DNA of 64,000 nt from the NCBI GenBank assembly GCA_937895345.1, contig CALAWP010000084.1, positions 1 through 64,000 on the forward strand, given 5' to 3'. Positions 52,203 to 60,863 of the stretch are shown here, in pieces. The position numbers were made by a program, and so were the translations under genes. Positions within the stretch are counted from its first letter, which is position 1, and every line of letters starts with the position of its first letter. Source of the DNA: an uncultured Paenibacillus sp. Its GTDB lineage: Bacteria; Bacillota; Bacilli; Paenibacillales; Paenibacillaceae. Under the pieces are notes generated by a model. That model saw only the letters and a list, made by a program, of their open reading frames with translations, had not been told where the DNA came from and did not search any database.

Positions 52203-54467
52203 TTGAACAGTGAACATGAACGCCTGCTCCGTTACGGCAAGCCTGCTGCGGACTGGAACGAGGCGCTGCCCTTGGGCAACGGGACGCTGGGCGCCATGGT
52301 GTTCGGACGCACGGGGCAAGAGCTCATTCAGCTTAACGAGGATTCCTTATGGTACGGCGGACCGCGCGATCGCCACAATCCGGACGCTTCGCGGTTTTTG
52401 CCGCAAATTCGCGAGCTGGTCTTTGCCGGCCGCGCCCGGGAGGCGGAACGGCTGGCCGCTCTTGCGCTCACCGGCCTCCCGGAGACGCAAAGGCATTATT
52501 TGCCGCTCGGAGACCTGTTGCTGACGTTTCCCGAGGTTCCGGACGAGGAAGCCGAGGCGTATGTCCGCGAGCTGGATTTGTCGACGGCAATCGCTTCGGC
52601 GGCGTATCGCGCGGCGGGGGTCGGCTGCCATAGGGAAATGTTCGTCAGCTTTCCGGACCAGGTATTGGCCGTTCGGCTGACGGCGGACGTTCCCGGGGCG
52701 CTTAGCGTAACGGCTCGGCTCGGCCGGGCGAAGTGGCGCTACGTCGAGCAGATCGCCAAGCACGGGAACGATACGCTGATCATGCGGGACGGCGGCGCCG
52801 GCGAAGGCGGGGTCGCGTTCCGCGCCGCGCTTCGCTGCGTCCCGTCGGGCGGCACGCTGCAGGCGATCGGCGAACATCTCGTAGTCGAAGGAGCCGACGA
52901 GGTGGTCTTCTACCTGGCCGCGGCTACTACCTTCCGCCACGACGACCCCGAAGCCGTAACCTTGGAGCGCATCGGGCAAGCGGCGGCCATGCCGTTCGAC
53001 CTGTTGCGCGAACGGCATGCGGCCGATTACGCCGCGCTGTTCGGGCGCGTGCAATTGACCCTGGACGGCGATGAGGAGCTGCGCGGTCTCGATACGGCCG
53101 AACGGCTGGAGCGGGTGAGGGCGGGCGGCCGCGATAACGGTCTGTCCGCGCTTTATTTCGACTACGGCCGGTATTTGCTTATTGCCTCCAGCCGCCCCGG
53201 GTCGCTGCCGGCCAATTTGCAAGGCATCTGGAACCCGGATTTTTTGCCGCGATGGGACAGTAAATTTACGATCAACATTAATTTGCAAATGAATTACTGG
53301 CTGGCCGAAAGCTGCAATTTATCGGAATTGCACGAGCCTCTCTTCGATTTGATCGAGCGGCTTAAGGAGTCGGGGAAGCGCACGGCCGCGGTTATGTACG
53401 GCTGCAGAGGATCGGCGGCGCATCATAATACCGATTTGTGGGCAGACAGCGCGCCGCAAGACACGTGGATACCGGCCACATATTGGCCGCTCGGCCTGGC
53501 TTGGCTGTCCCTGCATATATGGGAGCATTATCTCTTTACGAACGACAAGGCATTCCTGGAGCGGCATTACGATACGCTGAAGCAAGCGGCGCTGTTTGGA
53601 CTCGACTTCCTCGTTCCCGGGCCGGAGGGCGAAATGGTAACCTGTCCGTCGGTATCTCCCGAGAATGCGTATTATACGCCGGAGGGCAAGACGGCGATGT
53701 TCACCTACGGAGCGGCCATGGACCATCAGCTGCTTCGGGCGCTGTTCGACGCCTGCGGCGAGGCGGCGAGGCTGCTCGGCACGGACGATGAATGGCGGGC
53801 GGAGCTGCTGGAGGCATCGCGCCGAATGCCGCAGACGAAGATCGGCAAGCACGGACAAATTCAGGAATGGATTCACGATTACGACGAACCGGAGCCCGGT
53901 CATCGTCATATATCCCATCTGTTCGCGCTGCATCCCGGCAACGAGATCAGCCGGCGCGGAACGCCGGAGCTCGCTGCGGCTGCCCGGGTTACGCTGGAGC
54001 GGCGATTGCAAAGCGGCGGCGGCCATACCGGGTGGAGCCGCGCTTGGATTATCAACTTCTGGGCCCGGCTGGAGGACGGGGAGCAGGCGGGCGAGCATCT
54101 TCGCGCGCTGCTCGCCAAGTCGACCTTGCCGAATATGCTCGATAATCATCCCCCGTTTCAGATCGACGGAAACTTTGGCGGCACCGCCGGCATCGCGGAG
54201 ATGCTGCTTCAGAGCCAGAACGGCGAACTGCACCTGCTGCCCGCCTTGCCGCCGGATTGGCAGAGCGGCCGCGTGAGCGGTCTGCGCGCTCGCGGCGGCT
54301 ATGAAGCGGCGATGGAATGGCGGCACGGCCGGCTGCAAGAGGCTGTCATTACAGCGGCTGCGGACGGCGTCTGCCGCATCAGGGTCGGCGATGCGGAAGC
54401 GGCCGCGTTTACGGTCGCCGCGGGACGGACCTATCGGTATACCGACGGCGTCCTTGCGGAGCTGTAA
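52203..54467 (+). CDS. Glycoside hydrolase family 95 protein (alpha-L-fucosidase/galactosidase type)
   Basis: The 754-residue protein opens with PAADWNEALPLGNGTLGAMVFG and ELIQLNEDSLWYGGP, the GH95 beginning. It has the (alpha/alpha)6 barrel motifs AHHNTDLWADSAPQDTW (catalytic Asn and Asp), TCPSVSPENAYYTPEG and IDGNFGGTAGIAEML. GH95 enzymes invert alpha-L-fucosides or alpha-L-galactosides, sugars that decorate xyloglucan and pectin. It has no signal peptide, so it is cytoplasmic. The TTG at 52203 has AGGAGGA eight bases upstream. It ends the locus before a terminator. Confidence 0.94.
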   Translation: MNSEHERLLRYGKPAADWNEALPLGNGTLGAMVFGRTGQELIQLNEDSLWYGGPRDRHNPDASRFLPQIRELVFAGRAREAERLAALALTGLPETQRHYLPLGDLLLTFPEVPDEEAEAYVRELDLSTAIASAAYRAAGVGCHREMFVSFPDQVLAVRLTADVPGALSVTARLGRAKWRYVEQIAKHGNDTLIMRDGGAGEGGVAFRAALRCVPSGGTLQAIGEHLVVEGADEVVFYLAAATTFRHDDPEAVTLERIGQAAAMPFDLLRERHAADYAALFGRVQLTLDGDEELRGLDTAERLERVRAGGRDNGLSALYFDYGRYLLIASSRPGSLPANLQGIWNPDFLPRWDSKFTININLQMNYWLAESCNLSELHEPLFDLIERLKESGKRTAAVMYGCRGSAAHHNTDLWADSAPQDTWIPATYWPLGLAWLSLHIWEHYLFTNDKAFLERHYDTLKQAALFGLDFLVPGPEGEMVTCPSVSPENAYYTPEGKTAMFTYGAAMDHQLLRALFDACGEAARLLGTDDEWRAELLEASRRMPQTKIGKHGQIQEWIHDYDEPEPGHRHISHLFALHPGNEISRRGTPELAAAARVTLERRLQSGGGHTGWSRAWIINFWARLEDGEQAGEHLRALLAKSTLPNMLDNHPPFQIDGNFGGTAGIAEMLLQSQNGELHLLPALPPDWQSGRVSGLRARGGYEAAMEWRHGRLQEAVITAAADGVCRIRVGDAEAAAFTVAAGRTYRYTDGVLAEL

Positions 54468-54489
54468 AGAAAGCGGAGAAAAAAGTGGA

Positions 54490-54526
54490 GGGCCTGTGCG
54501 CAAACCGAACGCACAGGCCCTTTTTT
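54490..54526. terminator. Bidirectional terminator of the glycan locus
   Basis: GGGCCTGTGCG at 54490-54500 pairs perfectly with CGCACAGGCCC at 54510-54520, followed by six Ts. It overlaps the last codon of the convergent nitroreductase gene. Confidence 0.85.
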
Positions 54527-55163
54527 ATACTCGGAATTCGTTCCAGACCGCCGTCCGTTCGACCGGAAATCGCATGGACGGCCTGGCGGGAACGGCTGCC
54601 TTGCCGATCGCGACTAACATGACCGGCACATACCGCGAAGGGATGTTGAACGTTTCGATCAATTGTGCGGCATCGTATCCGCCCATAGGACACGAATCCA
54701 GTCCTTTTGCCTTCGCGGCGAGCATGAGCTGCATCGCGGCCAGCGATGCGTTGAGAATCGCTTCCTCTCGCGGATAAGACGTCCCGTCCGTGTATGCCGC
54801 TTCGATCTGATCGATCAGGCGGGACTTCACGTCTTCCGGCATCCGTCCGGCGGCAACGTCCGGACCGAAGACGTCTTCGGCATTCAGATGGGCTTGAGCA
54901 TCTCCCAATACAGCGACGACGACGGAAGCGTCGACGACTTGCCGCTGCCCGTAAGCGATCGGCAGCAGCTTCTCCTTGGCTGGCTGATGGTGGATAACGA
55001 GGAACTTCCAGTGCTGCAGGTTCCAGGCCGACGGCGCGCAGGCCGCTATCTCCAGCAGCTCTTCAATTTCCGGTTGGCTTAGCTGGTGCAGAGCATCATA
55101 ATGTTTAACGGAACGGCGGTCCCGAACGATAGAAAACAAATCGCGTGTTGCTGTCGATGACAT
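54525..55163 (-). CDS. Nitroreductase-family flavoprotein
   Basis: The 212-residue FMN-dependent oxidoreductase has the family start DLFSIVRDRRSVKHYD, CAPSAWNLQHWKFLVI near residue 47 and CPMGGYDAAQLIETFNIP near 163. The last two bind flavin and form the dimer. It resembles the YodC/YfkO oxygen-insensitive group that reduces quinones or nitroaromatics with NAD(P)H. It stands just downstream of the EamA gene on the same strand, 29 bases away, so the two may share a transcript. Confidence 0.92.
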   Translation of the reverse strand: MSSTATRDLFSIVRDRRSVKHYDALHQLSQPEIEELLEIAACAPSAWNLQHWKFLVIHHQPAKEKLLPIAYGQRQVVDASVVVAVLGDAQAHLNAEDVFGPDVAAGRMPEDVKSRLIDQIEAAYTDGTSYPREEAILNASLAAMQLMLAAKAKGLDSCPMGGYDAAQLIETFNIPSRYVPVMLVAIGKAAVPARPSMRFPVERTAVWNEFRV

Positions 55164-55192
55164 GTACGCTCAACTCCTAGGTTTAAATTTAG

Positions 55193-56140
55193 CTACGCTT
55201 TGGCGCGTTCCGCTTTCACCAGATGCTTCGCCGGTTCTCTTTGACCGAAACGGTTGGCTCCGATTACCCCCGCTATAATGAGCACGGAGCCGACCAGATG
55301 GTATACCGTAATGGCTTCCCCGAGAAAGACCGCCCCCGCCGCCATGGATACGATCGTAGACAGATTGGAGAATACGCTCATTTTCGAAGCCTCCATCTTG
55401 GACAGGATGTAGTTGGCCAACAAGGCGGTCACCAGCGAGGAGGCCACGCCCAGAAACAGGATCGAGCCGACAAAGGAGCCGCTGGAGAGCGGCGCAAACA
55501 TTCGGTGAAGCGTTCCGGCCGCCGCATGGCTTGTGAGCGAAACGGCCAGATAAACGGCGAAGCCGATTCCCAGCATTAAATAGGTGATCTCTGCCGGGCT
55601 GAATTGCTTCGACAACGACCGCGCAAGAACGGTATATCCGGCAAATGCGACGCACGTTAACAACAACAAGGAAATCCCGGTCAGGTTCGACCAATCAATG
55701 CTGCTGCCCTTCATCACAAAGATGAACACGACGCCGAACACCGACAGAAAGACCGACAGCTTCTGCAAGACGGTCGTCGTTTCTTTCAAAAAAAGCGAGG
55801 CGACGATCATCGTAACCACTGGGGTAAAGGCGTACAGGATCCCTCCCTCGGCGGAGGTGGCGTGCTGCAGCCCGAACGCTTGAAGCAGAAAGAAGCCAAG
55901 CGGATACATGGTCGCCAGCAGCAGCACTTTGAACAGCGGCTTGCCGCGATAATCCAGCTTGATCCAGCCGAACGCCGCCGGGACCGACAAGACCGCAAAC
56001 GATGCGGCAAACCGGAACGTCAACGTGTCGAAGGGATCGGCGTGCTCCAGCGCCATTTTGGCAAATAAAAAGGACAATCCGATAATGACGGCGTTTACTA
56101 CGGCGAAGAAATAAGGGAGTCTCAAATCTTTTTGGTTCAT
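55193..56140 (-). CDS. DMT-superfamily (EamA) transporter
   Basis: The 315-residue protein has ten membrane helices in two EamA repeats (starting near residues 8 and 153); helix features include FRFAASFAVLSVPAAFGW and FLGEAITVYHLVGSVLIIAG. Such carriers export amino acids or metabolites. The ATG at 56140 begins the first helix; 65 upstream in-frame codons cross the shared operator and are not used. It is divergent from a MocR regulator with a palindrome between them, so it is the likely target of that regulator. Confidence 0.92.
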   Translation of the reverse strand: MNQKDLRLPYFFAVVNAVIIGLSFLFAKMALEHADPFDTLTFRFAASFAVLSVPAAFGWIKLDYRGKPLFKVLLLATMYPLGFFLLQAFGLQHATSAEGGILYAFTPVVTMIVASLFLKETTTVLQKLSVFLSVFGVVFIFVMKGSSIDWSNLTGISLLLLTCVAFAGYTVLARSLSKQFSPAEITYLMLGIGFAVYLAVSLTSHAAAGTLHRMFAPLSSGSFVGSILFLGVASSLVTALLANYILSKMEASKMSVFSNLSTIVSMAAGAVFLGEAITVYHLVGSVLIIAGVIGANRFGQREPAKHLVKAERAKA

Positions 56141-56246
56141 AATTGCGTCATCCTCTCTATCCAACGGCAGCGTGTTCGCGAACGTCTTAACCGTTGCTTT
56201 GAAGATATGACAAATCGGACCATCCCACAACGGCCTTTTATGCAAA

Positions 56247-56281
56247 CTGTACCGATACAGATGGCCGGCGTGTTGTATAAT
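56247..56281. promoter_or_regulatory. MocR operator palindrome and -10 of the regulator gene
   Basis: CTGTACCGATACAG at 56247-56260 is a perfect 5+5 palindrome with a CCGA centre. It lies where the -35 should be for the TATAAT at 56276-56281 of the rightward MocR gene. Its position between the divergent EamA and MocR genes suits autoregulation. Confidence 0.55.
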
Positions 56282-56335
56282 GAGTATAAATACCATCGGA
56301 GAGGATGAGTCTGGATAAAGGGGGGCCGCATACAT

Positions 56336-57691
56336 TTGAAAAAGTATTTTTGGATTTTATCCGATATGGAGAACAAGATTCGGGAAGGGCTGTATATTCC
56401 CGGGCGCAAGCTGCCTTCCGTTCGCCAGGCCGCGGAATTATACGGGTGCAGCATCAGCACGGTCACGCGGGCCTATGCGGAGCTGGAGAAGCGCCACGCC
56501 ATTTATTCCGTCCCGCAAAGCGGCTATTATGTGGTCGAGAAGCCGGGAGATTGGCGCGACAAGAGAGACGGCAGCATGATCAATTTCGCTACGGTATTGC
56601 CGGATTTGGACGCGTTTCCGTATTTGGATTTCCAGCATTGCTTGAACAAAGCGATCGATATTTACAAATACGATCTGTTTACTTACGGCGACCCGCGAGG
56701 GCTGGAGTCCTTCCGCCATACGCTGGCGTCCCATTTGGCCCATGACCAGGTGTTCGCCAAGGCGGAGCGCATTATGGTCACCCCCGGAGCGCAGCAGGCG
56801 CTGGAAATCTTGTCGAGAATGCCGTTTCCCGGCGGCAGAACGGCGGTTTTGGCGGAGCAGCCGAGCTACGATGTTTACTTGCGGTTTCTGGAGACGGAAG
56901 GGATACCGGTGTATGGCATCGCGCGCACGGCGGAGGGCATCGACTTGTCGGAATTGGAGGCGAGGTTCAGCAGCGGCGACATTAAGTTCTTTTACACGAT
57001 GCCCAGATACCATAATCCGCTCGGCACGTCCTACAGTCTGGAGCAAAAGAGGGCGATCGCCAGGCTGGCTGACAAGTACGACGTCTACGTGCTGGAGGAC
57101 GATTATATGGCCGACTTGGGCGCGGAGCGGTCAGCCGATCCCATCTTTGCCTGCGACGGGGGCTCTCGCGTCATTTATTTGAAGAGCTTCTCCAAAATCA
57201 TTTTTCCCGGCTTAAGATTGGGCGCCATCGTATTGCCGGAACGGCTTCTCGAAACGTTTCGCGCTTACAAAATATACCCCGACACTTCGCTCTTGTCCCA
57301 GGCGGCGCTCGAAGTGTATATCAAAAACGGCATGTATGAGCGGCACAAGCACAAGATCAGCAGCATGTACGCGTCCAGAATGAAGGCTTTGAACGAGTCG
57401 GCGGCAAGGTACAATGAACTAGGGCTGATGGAAGCGCCCGTTATCGGTTCAGGCATCTATTCGCATTTCAGGCTGAAGCCGACGGTGAATGTTGAACGGC
57501 TGATCAAGCGGCTGGCCGAGCGAAAAGTCAGCGTCGTAAACGGCAAACGGTTCTATTTATCGAACTATTTGGAGCGGGAGAAGTTTTTGCGAATCAGCAT
57601 CTCCCAGACCCGGCCCGAGCAAATCGATGAAGGGATTAGGGCGATCGCCGAGGAATTAAAGAGAGGAAACGGCCGCGGAGTTTCACTATGA
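56336..57691 (+). CDS. MocR-family regulator (GntR winged helix fused to an aminotransferase-like domain)
   Basis: The 451-residue protein starts with a GntR-type winged helix (REGLYIPGRKLPSVRQAAEL, CSISTVTRAYAELEKR) followed by a fold-type I aminotransferase domain. The PLP lysine is visible in YLKSFSKIIFPGLRLG, with the supporting EDDYMADLG aspartate. MocR proteins bind PLP and sense amino acids, GABA or the vitamin itself. The TTG at 56336 follows AAGGGGGG. It is divergent from the EamA carrier, its likely target. Confidence 0.93.
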   Translation: MKKYFWILSDMENKIREGLYIPGRKLPSVRQAAELYGCSISTVTRAYAELEKRHAIYSVPQSGYYVVEKPGDWRDKRDGSMINFATVLPDLDAFPYLDFQHCLNKAIDIYKYDLFTYGDPRGLESFRHTLASHLAHDQVFAKAERIMVTPGAQQALEILSRMPFPGGRTAVLAEQPSYDVYLRFLETEGIPVYGIARTAEGIDLSELEARFSSGDIKFFYTMPRYHNPLGTSYSLEQKRAIARLADKYDVYVLEDDYMADLGAERSADPIFACDGGSRVIYLKSFSKIIFPGLRLGAIVLPERLLETFRAYKIYPDTSLLSQAALEVYIKNGMYERHKHKISSMYASRMKALNESAARYNELGLMEAPVIGSGIYSHFRLKPTVNVERLIKRLAERKVSVVNGKRFYLSNYLEREKFLRISISQTRPEQIDEGIRAIAEELKRGNGRGVSL

Positions 57692-57729
57692 GGGTTATGC
57701 GATATCGAGGGGAGGTTGAATTTAGGACG

Positions 57730-57754
57730 AAGGGGTACCGCGCAGGTACCCCTT
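57730..57754 (+). terminator. Terminator of the MocR gene
   Basis: AAGGGGTACC at 57730-57739 pairs perfectly with GGTACCCCTT at 57745-57754, followed by AAATTTTG. It overlaps the stop of the convergent DUF817 gene. Confidence 0.75.
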
Positions 57755-58586
57755 AAATTTTGCCCGGTGCCGGTACCCGGTCCGAAGACGATTTGTCGCC
57801 TGCCAATCCGCGTCTGCCGCTCTTGACTTGCTTCAATTCGGCGACGATCAGAAAGCTGACAATGACGAGCAGCAGCCAGGAGCTGACCTTGCCGACATGA
57901 ACGAGACTCCACGCATGGGTTTGATTCGGATATTCCCACGCCCCGAAGAAGGTGGCGATGTTCTCCGCGATCCATATGAAGAAGCCGATCAGGACGAAGG
58001 ACAGGGCCAGCGGCATACGATAGCGATGACGGCCGACCTCAAAGACGACCCAGGCCCGCCAGAATACGATCAGCACGAGAGCCGACAGCCACCAGCGAAT
58101 GTCGACCCAATAATGATGGGTGAAAAAATTGAGGTAGATGGAAGCGGCAAGCGGGACGACCAGCCAAAGCGGCGGCCACCGGACAAGCTCCACCTTCAGC
58201 CTCCGCCAAGCCTGACACAGGTAGCTGGCCACGCTCGCATACATGAAGCCGCTGTAAAGGGGGACGCCGCCAACCTTCGTCCACCCTTCCTCCGGGTACG
58301 ACCAGGATCCCATATGCACCTTGAACAGTTCAAGCGCCAGGCCGATCAGATGAAAGACGGTGATCACCTTCAGCTCGTCGCGCGTTTCCAGCCCGGAGCG
58401 CAGCATCCAGGCCTGCATGGCCAGGCAGATAAGCAGCAGCCAGTCGTAACGGGGCAGCCAGGGAAGAGGGACGAGCTTCGTCAGCGCCAGCGAGGCAAAG
58501 ATGACGACGGGAAACAGGCAGGACAGCGCCTGCTGCCAGCCGAAGCGTATCAGCTGCTGAAGAGCGTGAAGCAGTCGTTGCGGCAC
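57753..58586 (-). CDS. DUF817 family membrane protein
   Basis: The 277-residue protein has about eight membrane helices and DUF817 segments: HLIGLALELFKVHMGSWSYP, VPLYSGFMYASVASYLCQAW and FFIWIAENIATFFGAWEYP. The family is uncharacterised. The GTG at 58586 is chosen because AAGGGGAG lies six bases upstream. A longer frame to 58637 would overlap the regulator gene and lacks a ribosome site. It lies downstream of the YozG-like regulator, 28 bases away, on the same strand. Confidence 0.88.
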   Translation of the reverse strand: MPQRLLHALQQLIRFGWQQALSCLFPVVIFASLALTKLVPLPWLPRYDWLLLICLAMQAWMLRSGLETRDELKVITVFHLIGLALELFKVHMGSWSYPEEGWTKVGGVPLYSGFMYASVASYLCQAWRRLKVELVRWPPLWLVVPLAASIYLNFFTHHYWVDIRWWLSALVLIVFWRAWVVFEVGRHRYRMPLALSFVLIGFFIWIAENIATFFGAWEYPNQTHAWSLVHVGKVSSWLLLVIVSFLIVAELKQVKSGRRGLAGDKSSSDRVPAPGKI

Positions 58587-58614
58587 AAGCAGCTCCCCTT
58601 TCTGATCGATCGGT

Positions 58615-58836
58615 CTATTCGTCCTGAGCATCGTCATCCCGGTATTCCAAAATATCGCCGGGCTGACAGTCCAATGCCTTGCATATCGCTTCCAGCGTGG
58701 AGATTCGAATTGCCTTTGCCTTGCCGTTTTTCAGAATGGAAAGGTTGGCCATCGTAATGCCGACTTTCTCCGACAGCTCGGTGACGCTCATTTTTCTTTT
58801 GGCCAGCATGACGTCAATATTGATAATAATGGGCAT
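58615..58836 (-). CDS. Small XRE-family regulator (YozG-like)
   Basis: The 73-residue protein is almost entirely one Cro/CI-type helix-turn-helix: NIDVMLAKRKMSVTELSEKV, ITMANLSILKNGKAKAIRIS and CKALDCQPGDILEY. YozG-type regulators are very commonly paired with DUF2975 membrane proteins, as here. The ATG at 58836 follows GAGGTG; a GTG at 58845 is the longer choice. It is placed 10 bases after the DUF2975 gene. Confidence 0.92.
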   Translation of the reverse strand: MPIIINIDVMLAKRKMSVTELSEKVGITMANLSILKNGKAKAIRISTLEAICKALDCQPGDILEYRDDDAQDE

Positions 58837-58846
58837 GTTGTTCACC

Positions 58847-59329
58847 TCAGACCGTTAGATCGTTTTCCGATTTGATATCGATGGCGTCTTGCAGCAGCAT
58901 CTGAAGCACGGCGGCAAAGGTGGCGATGACAAGGGATGCGAACACGACAACCAGACCGAGCGCCAGAATGCCCGGGGCGTCGTCCTTGTCCGCCATAATA
59001 TAGAGAAGCGGCGAGCATGCCGCATACAACGCGCTGATGGCGACGGCGCAATATTTGATCCGCTTGATGGCACTTACCGACAAGGCGGAGAAAGCCGTAT
59101 TTTGATCAATATAGCGGAGAAGCATCAACGCCTGGTACAAGGCAATGAAAAACGGGATCGCCGATGCATACATCCCCGCTACAACGGGATACAGAATGTA
59201 GGCCGGATAATGATCCGTGAATTCCCTGGCGACCCACGGCAGCCACAAGACGCACAAAGCAAGGACAATCAAGCCAAGAAGCACAACAACTCCTTTTAAG
59301 AACAACGTTGAACCTCTTTTGCGATTCAT
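58847..59329 (-). CDS. DUF2975 family membrane protein
   Basis: The 160-residue protein has four membrane helices (about 10-32, 45-68, 94-114 and 121-146) and the DUF2975 segment LLRYIDQNTAFSALSVSAIKRIKYCA. The family is uncharacterised but is regularly encoded with a small XRE regulator. The ATG at 59329 follows AGGTGAGGTG; the frame is open for 14 more codons without a ribosome site. It heads the three-gene operon and has a long palindrome in its promoter region. Confidence 0.9.
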   Translation of the reverse strand: MNRKRGSTLFLKGVVVLLGLIVLALCVLWLPWVAREFTDHYPAYILYPVVAGMYASAIPFFIALYQALMLLRYIDQNTAFSALSVSAIKRIKYCAVAISALYAACSPLLYIMADKDDAPGILALGLVVVFASLVIATFAAVLQMLLQDAIDIKSENDLTV

Positions 59330-59371
59330 AACAAGCACCTCACCTCTTATTTTTCGATTTGAGCATACCAC

Positions 59372-59398
59372 ATAATTTATTGTTTCTCAATAAATTAT
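59372..59398. promoter_or_regulatory. Perfect inverted repeat upstream of the DUF2975 operon
   Basis: ATAATTTATTG at 59372-59382 and CAATAAATTAT at 59388-59398 are perfect 11-base arms around TTTCT. The site lies 43 bases before the DUF2975 start, where the promoter should be, and is a good candidate operator for the small XRE regulator of the same operon. Confidence 0.55.
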
Positions 59399-59533
59399 TA
59401 TCAATATAAATAAAGTATGCATCGTTTTGCATCCTGTGATCAAGCTGGGAGACTGTAGAAGCAGGAAGGCGCAGGTTTAGCGGCGAATACAAAAAGCAGC
59501 GAATAACGATCAAATCATAAAGGTGGGTAACCG

Positions 59534-60451
59534 ATGGATCAAAAAGCAGCGGAGAGAGCGGCCAACGAAATCCCGGAAGGCACGCAAGTATTGTTCGGCG
59601 AATTTGCGGAAGGCGGAACCTATTACTCTTGTACGTACCGTCCCGACGTCGTCTATGCCGCGTACGGCGATGTGAAAAGAAGACTGCAAATCATTATGCC
59701 GCACCGGAGCGGCGAGAAGTTTCCGCTTATCGTCTATGTTCAAGGCTCCGCTTGGCGACAACAGGATTTATACGCGGCGATTCCCAACCTCTCGCATATA
59801 GCGGCCAAGGGATATGCGATTGCCAGCGTGGAAATCCGGGACACCGGCATCGCGCGGTTTCCGGCTGCCGTCGAAGATGTGAAATGCGCGATCCGCTTTA
59901 TGCGCAAGCATGCGGACGAATACGGGATCGATCCGAAGCGCGTGGCTGTATGGGGAGATTCATCGGGCGGGCATCTTGCCTTAATGACGGGACTTACGAT
60001 CGGCCGGTACGACAACGGGCTTTACAGCGAGCAATCGGACGAAGTGAGTGCGGTAGTCGATTATTACGGCGTGACGGATCTGCTTACGTTGGGCAAGTAT
60101 AACGATATTTTGGACCACGATGCGGCCGATTCCCCCGAAGGGCTGTTGATTGGAGGAAGGGTGCAGGAGCATGTCGAATTGGCGAAGCAGGCGAGTCCGA
60201 TCTATCAGGATTTGGACCAAAAGCTTCCGCCGTTCCTCATCATACACGGCGACAGCGATCCCATCGTCCACGTGAATCAGAGTATCGAGATGTATAAGGC
60301 GCTGAAGGAGCGAGGACAGCGAGTTCTGTTGTATAAAGCAGCGGGCGCCGAACATGGGCCGGGCTTCTGGAGTCCGCAGGTTCTGGCGGTTACCGAAAAG
60401 TTTTTGTCGGCTTATTTAAAGCGGCCGTTTACGGATCGGCCCTCGATATAG
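59534..60451 (+). CDS. Alpha/beta-hydrolase (esterase/acetylxylan esterase-like)
   Basis: The 305-residue enzyme has the hydrolase fold with nucleophile serine in WGDSSGGHLALM near residue 142, acid residue in IIHGDSDPIVHVNQ and the histidine in GAEHGPGFW. The oxyanion region reads YVQGSAWRQQ, with QGS in place of the usual HGG of hormone-sensitive lipase-like enzymes. It has no signal peptide. The substrate is unknown; similar proteins are annotated as acetyl esterases. AAAGGTGGG lies upstream of the ATG at 59534. Confidence 0.9.
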   Translation: MDQKAAERAANEIPEGTQVLFGEFAEGGTYYSCTYRPDVVYAAYGDVKRRLQIIMPHRSGEKFPLIVYVQGSAWRQQDLYAAIPNLSHIAAKGYAIASVEIRDTGIARFPAAVEDVKCAIRFMRKHADEYGIDPKRVAVWGDSSGGHLALMTGLTIGRYDNGLYSEQSDEVSAVVDYYGVTDLLTLGKYNDILDHDAADSPEGLLIGGRVQEHVELAKQASPIYQDLDQKLPPFLIIHGDSDPIVHVNQSIEMYKALKERGQRVLLYKAAGAEHGPGFWSPQVLAVTEKFLSAYLKRPFTDRPSI

Positions 60452-60505
60452 CGCGATGGACAGCGTTGGCGGATAACGATTCGCCAGCCTGCCGTTTCGC
60501 CCGCG

Positions 60506-60527
60506 AAGCACCCTTGACGGGGTGCTT
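60506..60527 (+). terminator. Terminator of the hydrolase gene
   Basis: AAGCACCC at 60506-60513 pairs with GGGTGCTT at 60520-60527 around a 6-base loop, followed by a run of Ts. The stretch 60528-60725 that follows holds no gene, only a short hairpin at 60687-60702. Confidence 0.8.
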
Positions 60528-60725
60528 TTTTTAAATAATAAGAAAGTATAAATTTCACTCTATACTGGACTTTTTATTTCTCCGCGAAACGTTAGCTGTT
60601 GCTGCCAGAGGACGGCGATAGCCGTTTACGCTTGCATTACAGCAAGATTGGGAAAGTGCGGCTTGAACGATCTGTGTTATCTTGTGGTCATCGAACGATG
60701 ACGGGGACAGAAAGGAGGGCGCCGT

Positions 60726-60863
60726 TCATAAATCCGAATCGATAGGCAGTTTTTTGATGGGAGCGTAAATATGGTAGGCGGAATCCAGACGATGAACGTC
60801 GTCAAAACATTGAATCAGCTCGATTGGCGAATCCTCGGGCTTCTGCCTGGAAATTTTCAGAAA
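60726..60863 (-). pseudogene. Severed C-terminal 45 codons of the AraC regulator
   Basis: After the in-frame TGA of the AraC gene, the same frame stays open for 45 codons (FLKISRQKPEDSPIELIQ, then DDVHRLDSAYHIYAPIKK) to a TGA at 60726-60728. The sequence is a normal end of a GyrI-like effector domain, and adding it gives 290 residues, the usual family length. The break looks like a CGA-to-TGA change (inference) or a read-through site. Confidence 0.6.
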
